Shown here in pieces: positions 1 through 7,264 of a stretch of 64,000 nt of DNA. The notes under the pieces are model-generated. The model did no database searches. It was given only the letters and a program-made list of their open reading frames with translations, and was not told where the DNA came from. The DNA is from Onthomorpha sp937906975 (GTDB taxonomy: Bacteria > Bacteroidota > Bacteroidia > Bacteroidales > P3): positions 1-64,000 of the forward strand of contig JAZLDH010000022.1 in NCBI GenBank assembly GCA_045614605.1. Reading direction: 5' to 3'. Each line of letters starts with the position of its first letter. Position 1 is the stretch's first letter. The translations under genes and the position numbers were made by a program.

Positions 1-42
1 AATCAAAGCAAGAGAAAATAAAGTATTCACACTCTAAATTTT

Positions 43-48
43 AGGAGG
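43..48 (+). promoter_or_regulatory. Strong Shine-Dalgarno (AGGAGG) before the first gene
   Basis: AGGAGG lies 7 nt before the ATG at 56. Most genes in this window have only A/T-rich leaders without such a motif, as expected for Bacteroidota, so this site stands out and fixes the start. Confidence 0.6.
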
Positions 49-55
49 AAATAAA

Positions 56-1369
56 ATGAAAAGAAGTATAATATTACTATTGGTATTACTGCCAATAGTT
101 GCATTTTCACAAATGCAAAATATAATAAGTCAAGGAAATACTGTAACGACACAAAGAAACTTTGGAAATGTTTTATTGACTAATGTTATAGATTCTAATT
201 TAATGAGAGTAAGAAGTGTAAACTCTAATGAATTGATTACTTCAATACCTCAAATTAATCAAACAACATTATTCATTCGTTCAGCGATTGGAACAAATTT
301 TATAACAGTATCAACATTGTCTAATCTGAAAGTTCATGATTTTAAAATATTAAATGGACAAATTTATTTTTGTGGAGAGAGTAACTTTTATGGGTGTTTT
401 ATAGGTTGGACAACAATAAATAATTTATTTAGCCAAAACCCATCTCCAATTACATTACAAATAATAAATAATCCAATAAAACCTACTGCTATTACAGAAT
501 TAGAAGTTTATTTGTGTAATAATGATGTATATCTAACTGCATTAGCGGATAGTATTTATTTAATTGAGATGAATACTTCCAATCCGAATACATATCAAAT
601 AATGCAAAATAACGTCGGTAAATTTAGAAACTTGTCAGTTGGAAATAAAAAAATAGTTACATTGGAACAAGTAAACGATACATCAATAATTATTACAGCG
701 TTTGACAAAACAAATATTCCCAATTACATGTATAGAGCTTTTACACACCCTATATTGAGGTATGATAAATATGTATTGGAAAATTTAATGACAAATACAG
801 ATATATTCACTTTTGCATATACGCATAGAACTAATGATAATAATACTTATTACAAAACAGACTTTGTTACTTTTGAAATTACAAATGGAATACACTTAAT
901 GAATAAACAATGTTTAGAAGTGGCAGATGGTAAATTAGAACCAATAGATTTAGAGTTTTGTATAGAGGATAGCACTTTGCTGTATTTAGCAGGGGGCTGT
1001 TATGGATATGATGAGATATATCCAATTAAGCCCTTAGAATATGGAGATTACAATATAACGACTATAAAACCTCCAAATCCAACTAATGATACGAAAAAGC
1101 AATATAATAGTATTGTTAGGTATGATAATTATTATTTTGCGGCAATAGCAAAAGGAATTAATTTAAATCAAGTATCAATTTTTGATTGTTTAAGAAGTGT
1201 TATTCCATCTTTTAATTGTGCTAAGAATTATAACGAAATAGTAAGAAATTATTACTATTTAAATAATGCTTCTTTAAGCGCAAATTATACATATATGATA
1301 GGACAACAACTTACAAGTACTATCAATGTAAGTTGTTATACAACAATATATGGGTTCAATTGTCAATAA
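56..1369 (+). CDS. Secreted protein of unknown function
   Basis: I do not recognise a family for this 437-aa protein. It begins with a clear signal peptide: two basic residues, a leucine/isoleucine-rich core and a likely cleavage after AFSQ near residue 19. It should therefore leave the cytoplasm. The mature part is rich in Asn, Thr, Ile and Tyr, and has scattered Cys but no obvious repeats. Unlike its downstream neighbour it lacks a T9SS sorting tail and ends with a Cys-containing YGFNCQ stretch. The next gene starts 15 nt after the stop, so the two are probably co-transcribed. The AGGAGG at 43-48 supports the start. A beta-propeller-like surface protein is possible but not shown. Confidence 0.75.
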   Translation: MKRSIILLLVLLPIVAFSQMQNIISQGNTVTTQRNFGNVLLTNVIDSNLMRVRSVNSNELITSIPQINQTTLFIRSAIGTNFITVSTLSNLKVHDFKILNGQIYFCGESNFYGCFIGWTTINNLFSQNPSPITLQIINNPIKPTAITELEVYLCNNDVYLTALADSIYLIEMNTSNPNTYQIMQNNVGKFRNLSVGNKKIVTLEQVNDTSIIITAFDKTNIPNYMYRAFTHPILRYDKYVLENLMTNTDIFTFAYTHRTNDNNTYYKTDFVTFEITNGIHLMNKQCLEVADGKLEPIDLEFCIEDSTLLYLAGGCYGYDEIYPIKPLEYGDYNITTIKPPNPTNDTKKQYNSIVRYDNYYFAAIAKGINLNQVSIFDCLRSVIPSFNCAKNYNEIVRNYYYLNNASLSANYTYMIGQQLTSTINVSCYTTIYGFNCQ

Positions 1370-1384
1370 TTTATAAAAAACGAT

Positions 1385-2542
1385 ATGAAAAAAATAGTAA
1401 TAATATTTACGTTAATCGTTGCTTGTGCTTTTACAGTGAAAGCACAAAACTCTAATCCACCAAATGATTATTTTTTACCTGATTTTATAGATGTAGAAAA
1501 TTGTGGATTAGTTGAATTTAATAGCGTAGAAGACACTTGGTTATCTTTAGCAAGAGGACATCATTGTTTTATAACAACAGGGCTTGGAGGTGTTTATCCA
1601 AATAGTAGTGTGGAAGGTTATATACCAGGAGTGCTTGACAGAGCTCAACCTTGTTACACAGATACTTTATTAACTGTAATAGGTGTTGCAATAGGTGTTA
1701 ATCGTTTTGCTTCTGGTATTGGATCATCATTAACAAAATTTACATTTATTAATCCAATTGACCAAGGTAGTTTTGATATTACATATCAAGAAAATCTAAA
1801 TCTATATAATTCTATTCAAAAAGGTAAATTAAAATTAATGAATGCCACATTAGACAGAGAGATAGCATCAATTGATATTGATACAAACTTTACTTATGCA
1901 AATACACCAAATTGTACATATTTAGAATATTATTTTAGCAACCCTGTAAATGTAAATGGTTTGTTTTATATAGTGGAAGATGCAACTAATATTAGCACTC
2001 GATTATCTTATGTCATGTTTACTAAAGATTGTTATTTTGAATATCCGTCATTGGTACGAACAGCAGAAGACACTATTGAAACTCCTTGGATGGAATGGAT
2101 ACAACATCCGTATAATAATATCTATTACTTACAAACTCCTGAAATTATATTTGGTACATATCAATATTGGTCAAATGGAGTTGCTGCTATTCCAAACACT
2201 TGTCAAATGTATTTCTTCCCAATCTTTGCAGAAACAGATTCAACTCTTGGCGATGGAATAAACTTTGATACAAACGACACTACTGATATGTGTCTTTACG
2301 ATGCTACGGTTGATAGATATTCTAACGTTTCGCCAAATCCTGCAAATGATATTGTAACAGTGCAATCATCATTTAAGGTAAGAGAAATAGAAATCCATAA
2401 TTCGTTAGGACAAGTTGTGTTAAGGAAAGAGGGAAGTCAAAACATCGAAACCTTAGATGTGTCAATGCTTGAAAGTGGAGCGTATATCGTAAAGATAAAA
2501 ACACAGCGAGGTTTTGCAACAAAGAAGTTGATAATCAGATAA
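1385..2542 (+). CDS. T9SS type A sorting domain-containing secreted protein
   Basis: This 385-aa protein has a signal peptide (residues 1-21, ending VKAQ) and a C-terminal T9SS type A sorting domain from about residue 312 to the end. The tail shows the usual features: SPNPANDIVTV, a central IHNSLGQVV strand pair, GAYIVKI, and a basic end KKLIIR. It is therefore predicted to cross the outer membrane by the type IX system and stay on the surface or be released. The region between the signal and the tail (about residues 22-310) matches no family I know. It follows the preceding secreted protein by 15 nt in the same direction, and a strong hairpin terminator follows its stop. Confidence 0.85.
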   Translation: MKKIVIIFTLIVACAFTVKAQNSNPPNDYFLPDFIDVENCGLVEFNSVEDTWLSLARGHHCFITTGLGGVYPNSSVEGYIPGVLDRAQPCYTDTLLTVIGVAIGVNRFASGIGSSLTKFTFINPIDQGSFDITYQENLNLYNSIQKGKLKLMNATLDREIASIDIDTNFTYANTPNCTYLEYYFSNPVNVNGLFYIVEDATNISTRLSYVMFTKDCYFEYPSLVRTAEDTIETPWMEWIQHPYNNIYYLQTPEIIFGTYQYWSNGVAAIPNTCQMYFFPIFAETDSTLGDGINFDTNDTTDMCLYDATVDRYSNVSPNPANDIVTVQSSFKVREIEIHNSLGQVVLRKEGSQNIETLDVSMLESGAYIVKIKTQRGFATKKLIIR

Positions 2543-2554
2543 TAAAGAAAGTGC

Positions 2555-2595
2555 AAAAAAAGCAAAGAAAAAATATTTTTTTTCTTTGCTTTTTT
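2555..2595. terminator. Bidirectional terminator between convergent genes
   Basis: A near-perfect A/T-rich stem (AAGCAAAG arm against CTTTGCTT arm, with long A and T flanks) lies between the T9SS gene on + and hydG on -. It can end transcription from either side. It is part of a 59-bp sequence repeated at 62559-62617. Confidence 0.8.
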
Positions 2596-2619
2596 AATTT
2601 TTTTCTTAGGAAAAATTTT
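2561..2619. repeat. 59-bp dispersed intergenic repeat, copy 1
   Basis: This A/T-rich sequence, with core words CTTTGCTTTTTT and CTTAGGAAAAATTTT, matches 62559-62617 at 57 of 59 positions in the same orientation. It includes the terminator hairpin and a TTTCTTAGG tail. Related but more diverged words recur in other gaps (see findings). Confidence 0.75.
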
Positions 2620-2639
2620 ATTTTTCTTAGACTTATTTT

Positions 2640-4046
2640 TTAGAAGTAAATATCTCTTTCTCCGTTTTCGATTTTGCAAAGATTGTCTTCTATCTTTCTT
2701 ATCAATTCTTTTTTCTCTACTTCGGCAAACATTGATTTTATCAACTCTATTCCTTTCATTTTGGTTTCTGCTGAGGCGAAATCTTCAAGGTATTCTCTGA
2801 AAGTGAACATTGCGTTTGGTAAGCAGTATTGTTTTATCAAGCCTGGTTTTGCTAAGTCCATGAAATCGCCACCTACTCTGTGTTTTCTGTAACAGCCTGT
2901 GCAGAATGAAGGAATGTAACCGCCATCTATCAATGAGGAAATCACTTCTTCTAATGTCCTGTGGTCGCCTGTTGAGAATTGTGTGCCGGTATTTTCTTCT
3001 TCGTGTGCGTATGAGCCAGGGTTTGTTTTGCTTGCTGCTGAGATTTGGCTAACTCCGTATTCTATTAACTCGTTTCGCATTTTGTCGTTTTCTCTTGTAG
3101 AAAGTATTATGCCGGTATATGGTAATGCAATACGGATTATGGCTACAAGTTTCTTGAAGTCGTCATCGCTAACAGGCATTGGGATGTTTTCAGCCGTAGG
3201 TGCTCCGATTGCAGGCTCCATTCTTGGAACAGAAACTGTGTGTGGACCACAGCCATAGCATTCTTCTAAGTGTTTTGCGTGCTCCATCATTGCCAAAACT
3301 TCAAATCTGTAATCTGTAAGTCCGAATAATGCACCTATTCCTACGTCATCAACTCCGCCTTCCATTGCTCTGTCCATTACAGTTAAGCGATACAAATAAT
3401 CTGCCTTAGGTGTGCCAGCAGGATGGAAGTCTTTGTATTTTATTTCGTCGTAAGTTTCTTGGAAACAAACGTAAGTACCGATTTTTTCTGCCTTTAATCT
3501 TGCGAAATCCTCTACTTCCATTGGTGCAAGCTCAACGTTTATTCTTCTAATGTAGTCTTTTCCGCCTCTTTCCTTTACTCCGTAGGTTGTGCGTATTGCT
3601 TCCACCATGTAATCTGTGCCATTCTTGTTGTTTTCTCCACAAATCAAAAGAGCTCTCTTGTGTCCTTGTTTCAAAAGTGCTGATGTTTCTTCTGCAATCT
3701 CTTGCATTGTAAGGATTTTTCTTTTGATTAGTTTGTTATCTCTACGGAAAGAACAATAAGTGCAGTTGTTTACGCACATATTTCCTGTATAAATAGGAGC
3801 GAAAAGCACTAAACGTTTGCCATATATCGCTTCTTTTACACTCTTTGCCGTTTCCATTATTTTGTGAATGGTGTCTGTGTCGGTTACTCTTAACAAACAA
3901 GCCACATCTTCAAGATTAAGTCCTTTTAACTTTAAGGCTTTGTTTAATATTTCATTAACCTCATTTGTTGTAGGCGTTTTTCCTTCTATCAAACCATAGA
4001 GTTTATCTCTGTCTATGAAGTTTGTGTTGCGTTTTTCTATATTCAT
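2640..4046 (-). CDS. hydG: [FeFe]-hydrogenase H-cluster radical SAM maturase HydG
   Basis: HydG cleaves tyrosine with SAM chemistry to make the CO and CN- ligands of the H-cluster of [FeFe]-hydrogenase in the cytoplasm. At 468 aa it has the family's usual length. The radical SAM cluster motif CX3CX2C is at C91, C95 and C98. The C-terminal cluster motif CX2CX22C, which marks HydG apart from ThiH, is at C382, C385 and C408. It is the second gene of an operon, 2 nt after a TM1266-type regulator, under the promoter at 4412-4441. The partner maturases hydE and hydF and the hydrogenase itself are not in this window. Confidence 0.95.
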   Translation of the reverse strand: MNIEKRNTNFIDRDKLYGLIEGKTPTTNEVNEILNKALKLKGLNLEDVACLLRVTDTDTIHKIMETAKSVKEAIYGKRLVLFAPIYTGNMCVNNCTYCSFRRDNKLIKRKILTMQEIAEETSALLKQGHKRALLICGENNKNGTDYMVEAIRTTYGVKERGGKDYIRRINVELAPMEVEDFARLKAEKIGTYVCFQETYDEIKYKDFHPAGTPKADYLYRLTVMDRAMEGGVDDVGIGALFGLTDYRFEVLAMMEHAKHLEECYGCGPHTVSVPRMEPAIGAPTAENIPMPVSDDDFKKLVAIIRIALPYTGIILSTRENDKMRNELIEYGVSQISAASKTNPGSYAHEEENTGTQFSTGDHRTLEEVISSLIDGGYIPSFCTGCYRKHRVGGDFMDLAKPGLIKQYCLPNAMFTFREYLEDFASAETKMKGIELIKSMFAEVEKKELIRKIEDNLCKIENGERDIYF

Positions 4047-4048
4047 AA

Positions 4049-4315
4049 TTATTCTTTATTTGTATTCTGAATGTTTTTTGATAATATTGACTTTACTTCT
4101 ACCTCTTTTAATCTTCCAATCTTGCCAGTTAAAGCATTTATGTTATCAGAAGTGGTTTCGATTATTAAGGTAATAATATTCAAACCCTTCTCTGGCAAAG
4201 GCAATCCTTGACGAGCTAAAATAAAGTCGCTGTATTGACTAATGATTTCGTTTACCTGAGCAGCTACTTCCCTGCGGTAGATGATTATACTTATTGTTCC
4301 AATTCTCTTTTCCAT
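4049..4315 (-). CDS. TM1266-type iron-only hydrogenase system regulator
   Basis: This 88-aa protein matches the small ACT/NikR-C-like family named after TM1266, which is commonly encoded beside [FeFe]-hydrogenase maturation genes. Visible hallmarks are the opening EKRIGTISIIIYRRE, a middle ILARQGLPLP, and the second strand LNIITLIIE. It has no DNA-binding domain of its own, so a regulatory role is known only by family name and context. It precedes hydG by 2 nt and is the first gene of that operon. The promoter at 4412-4441 gives a leader of about 90 nt. Confidence 0.88.
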   Translation of the reverse strand: MEKRIGTISIIIYRREVAAQVNEIISQYSDFILARQGLPLPEKGLNIITLIIETTSDNINALTGKIGRLKEVEVKSILSKNIQNTNKE

Positions 4316-4411
4316 CAGTTCTTACTTTTGGATTAGTTGTTGTTTTCTTTTATTAAGGTTTAGCACTTGCATTGAACTGTCTAAACGCCATATTCTTTGG
4401 AAATGCTCTTG

Positions 4412-4441
4412 CAAATATACAATATAAATGTAAAATACCAA
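4412..4441 (-). promoter_or_regulatory. Promoter of the TM1266-hydG operon
   Basis: On the minus strand TTG (4441-4439), a 19-nt spacer and TATATTTG (4419-4412) match the Bacteroidota sigma-ABfr consensus. It is divergent from the promoter at 4458-4488, and the two -33 elements are only 16 nt apart. Confidence 0.65.
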
Positions 4442-4457
4442 GACTTTGTTTAATGAA

Positions 4458-4488
4458 TTTGTATTTTTCTTAAAAATATTTATCTTTG
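4458..4488 (+). promoter_or_regulatory. Promoter of the exported DUF362/ferredoxin gene
   Basis: TTTG (4458-4461), exactly 19 nt, then TATCTTTG (4481-4488) is an ideal Bacteroidota promoter. It lies inside the longest possible ORF that starts at 4446, which shows that the real start is the ATG at 4521. Confidence 0.8.
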
Positions 4489-4520
4489 CAGTTGTAAAAT
4501 TTAAAAAAATAATTTTTGTT

Positions 4521-5621
4521 ATGAAGTTTAAATTCGCAATGTTTTTAGTCCTATTTAGTTTTCTTGGACTATCGGTTTTCGCAACAAATGATTCTCAGCC
4601 AAAAGAAGAAGAACCTGCTATTGTTTATTATGTAAAAGAAATCACACCAGAGAATGTGTTGAAATTATATAAGCTTTTAGGAGTTGATTTACAAGGAAAA
4701 ACAGGAGTAAAGATACACTTTGGAGAAGAAGGTAATAAAAACTTTTTAAATCCTGAATTAACAAGACTTTTAATGCAAGAAACAAAAGCTACATGGGTAG
4801 AAACCAATGTGCTTTATGTTAGCAAAAGAAGATTTACCGATAAACATATCGCATTGGCTAAGCAACATGGATTTACTTTTGCACCAATAGATATTTTAGA
4901 TAAAGAGGGAGAAATAAATATCTCAACAGAAGGAATGGGCTTAAAGCACTATAAAAACGTGAAGCTCGGAAAAGGCTTTATGGATTATGATAATTACATA
5001 ATTTATTCACACTTTAAAGGTCATGGCTCTGCGGGATTTGGTGGTGCAATCAAGAATATAGCAATGGGATTTGCATCTCCTGGTGGAAAAATGGCACAAC
5101 ACGCATCGGATATTCCACAAGTAAACAAACCAAGCGAATGTGTATCTTGTGCAAACTGCGTAAACAACTGCCCAGCCTCAGCAATAAGTCTTGAAGGTCA
5201 AGTTCACATAGATACAACTAAATGTATAGGTTGTGCAAAGTGTATTGCAGAATGTCCATTAAAGCTTTTCTCTCCTAAAAAAGTGGAATTGACAGGCGAT
5301 GTCTTCTTAGAAAGATTGGTAGAGTATGCAAAGGTTGCTACAAGTCTTAAACCAATGGTATATATAAATGTATTAGCAAATATTTCTTCTGTGTGCGATT
5401 GCTCTTCTAAGGCTCCTGCACCTTTTACACAAGATATAGGAATTTTAGCTTCAAGAGATATTGTTGCAATTGACCAAGCAAGTTTAGATTTAGTTGCAAA
5501 GGGACATCAATGTGATGACCCATTCTTAAAAGAAAGCGGAAAGAGTGGAAAAGCTCAATTAGAATATGCAGAAAAACTAAAAATGGGTAAAAGAAAATAC
5601 ATTTTAGTTGAAGTTAAATAG
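4521..5621 (+). CDS. Exported DUF362 domain protein with two [4Fe-4S] ferredoxin motifs
   Basis: The protein (366 aa from the ATG at 4521) combines a DUF362 region with a bacterial ferredoxin insert. Two CX2CX2CX3C motifs, C207/C210/C213/C217 and C235/C238/C241/C245, should hold two [4Fe-4S] clusters. Residues 1-21 (ending LSVFA) look like a cleavable signal peptide, unusual for a low-potential ferredoxin protein because the clusters would then sit in the periplasm. A longer frame from 4446 contains the promoter and is rejected. DUF362 proteins are often seen near anaerobic redox genes, but the reaction is unknown. It is divergent from hydG, and the lipoprotein gene starts 7 nt after its stop. 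Confidence 0.82.
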   Translation: MKFKFAMFLVLFSFLGLSVFATNDSQPKEEEPAIVYYVKEITPENVLKLYKLLGVDLQGKTGVKIHFGEEGNKNFLNPELTRLLMQETKATWVETNVLYVSKRRFTDKHIALAKQHGFTFAPIDILDKEGEINISTEGMGLKHYKNVKLGKGFMDYDNYIIYSHFKGHGSAGFGGAIKNIAMGFASPGGKMAQHASDIPQVNKPSECVSCANCVNNCPASAISLEGQVHIDTTKCIGCAKCIAECPLKLFSPKKVELTGDVFLERLVEYAKVATSLKPMVYINVLANISSVCDCSSKAPAPFTQDIGILASRDIVAIDQASLDLVAKGHQCDDPFLKESGKSGKAQLEYAEKLKMGKRKYILVEVK

Positions 5622-5628
5622 AAGAAAT

Positions 5629-7176
5629 ATGAAACTATCTTCAAAAGTTACATTTTTATTTTTAGCATTTTTTTGTTTGATACTTGGTTTTTGTTTTACC
5701 TCTTGCGTAGATGAAAATGATTATACGTCTTCGCCTGCGGTAGAACTAAAATTCAGTGCAGACACTCTTATGTTTGATACTGTTTTTACAACTATTGGTT
5801 CGGTAACTAAAACCCTTATGGTTTATAATAATGAAAACCAAGCTGTGAAGATTGATAGAATAACATTAGGGTCGGGTAGTGCAAGTTTTTATAGGCTAAA
5901 TGTTGATGGAGATACAAGCCTTGTTGCAAGGGATATTGAAATAGGGGCAAGGGATAGCCTTTATATTTTCGTGAGATTGGAATTGGATTATAACAATCAG
6001 TCAAATCCTTTACTTGTTGAGGATTCTATTGAGTTTTTCTTTAATAATAAAAGTCAAAAAGTGCTTTTGCAAGCCTACGGACAAGATGCCTATTATCACA
6101 AACCAAGTCATTATCTTTTGTCCTCTAATCAGAGTGGGGGATATGACACAATTTGGTTTTCAATGGCTCATGAAAATCCAGAGAGTTGTGGAGTTATCGT
6201 AAATGGTAACGATATTGAATGGAAAAGTGATAAACCTCACGTTGTTTTAGGCGTTTGTGCTGTGGATTCTGCTTATACTCTTAATTTGGGTGCGAATACG
6301 AGAATACATTTTCAAAACTCGGCTGAATTTTGGGTGTATAAAGATGCTACTTTAAAGGCAGAGGGCGATGTGAGTCAGCCAATAGTTTTTCAAGGTCTTA
6401 GATTAGATGAATATTATAAAGATATTCCAGGACAATGGGGCAGTCTTAGATTTTGGGCTGGCAGTAAGGATAATATATTAAATAATGTTGTTGTAAAGAA
6501 TGCAACGATTGGAGTTTTGGTTGATACATGTGTTACGAGCAATCCTACAATAGAAATGATGAATACAAGGATTGAGAATTGTTCTTATATAGGCCTTTAT
6601 TCAAGAGGGGCAGTTTTGGATATGAAAAACTCACTTATTCAAAATTGTGGTAGTTATAATTTAGCACTTACCCTTGGCGGAAGTTATCAATTCGTACATT
6701 GTACTTTCGCAAACTATTGGAATTATAAAACTCGTACAACTCCATTGCTGTATTTTAACGATTATTATTTAGATGTTAATTCTAATGTGCAATTTAGGCA
6801 GATAGAAAAGGCAGAGTTTTATAATTGTATTGTTTATGGCGCACTTGCCGATTCGGAAATAGAGTTTGATATGATAGAGCAAAGTCTTTCTACTATAAGA
6901 TTTGACTATTGTTTGGTTAAATACGAAGGAGAAAATCAAAATTCTCATGTTTTTACAAATTCTATTTTGAATCAAGAGCCTATGTTTGTAGAGCCATCGG
7001 AGGGAGACTTACATTTGCAAGAAAATTCTCCTTGTATAGGTAAAGGAAACGGTATTTGGGGTTATAATTTGCCTTACGATATAGAGGGAAACTATCGTTT
7101 GGATCCGCCAAGCATAGGAGCATACGAATATAAACCGCAAACAAATCAGAAATTTCTAAGGAAAAAAATAAAATAA
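5629..7176 (+). CDS. Right-handed beta-helix lipoprotein
   Basis: From the ATG at 5629 this is a 515-aa lipoprotein. A hydrophobic signal ends in the lipobox FTSC, so the mature protein should be lipidated at that Cys. The middle has a beta-sandwich-like part followed by repeated strands (NVVVKNATIGVLV, MMNTRIENCSYIGLY, MKNSLIQNCGSYNL) typical of parallel beta-helix repeats. The end (DIEGNYRLDPPSIGAYEY) is the conserved close of many Bacteroidota right-handed beta-helix surface proteins. No catalytic residues can be assigned. An in-frame TTG at 5608 would overlap the previous gene and is less likely. It forms an operon with the DUF362 gene. Confidence 0.8.
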   Translation: MKLSSKVTFLFLAFFCLILGFCFTSCVDENDYTSSPAVELKFSADTLMFDTVFTTIGSVTKTLMVYNNENQAVKIDRITLGSGSASFYRLNVDGDTSLVARDIEIGARDSLYIFVRLELDYNNQSNPLLVEDSIEFFFNNKSQKVLLQAYGQDAYYHKPSHYLLSSNQSGGYDTIWFSMAHENPESCGVIVNGNDIEWKSDKPHVVLGVCAVDSAYTLNLGANTRIHFQNSAEFWVYKDATLKAEGDVSQPIVFQGLRLDEYYKDIPGQWGSLRFWAGSKDNILNNVVVKNATIGVLVDTCVTSNPTIEMMNTRIENCSYIGLYSRGAVLDMKNSLIQNCGSYNLALTLGGSYQFVHCTFANYWNYKTRTTPLLYFNDYYLDVNSNVQFRQIEKAEFYNCIVYGALADSEIEFDMIEQSLSTIRFDYCLVKYEGENQNSHVFTNSILNQEPMFVEPSEGDLHLQENSPCIGKGNGIWGYNLPYDIEGNYRLDPPSIGAYEYKPQTNQKFLRKKIK

Positions 7177-7191
7177 AAAGATATTTTTTTG

Positions 7192-7199
7192 TATTTTTG
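7192..7199 (+). promoter_or_regulatory. Likely -7 element for ppdK
   Basis: TATTTTTG lies 65 nt before the ppdK start in the 88-nt gap after the lipoprotein gene. No TTTG is found at the ideal -33 distance, so this is a moderate call. Confidence 0.45.
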
Positions 7200-7264
7200 C
7201 AAATCGCATTAGAGTGTTTTTGATAAATTTATAACATATTAATAACAAATTTCATTTTAAAAAG

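Noticed and set aside
2437..2679. 80-codon Lys/Phe-rich minus frame between convergent genes
   Set aside because: It overlaps both genes and the terminator, and its composition reflects the A/T tracts.
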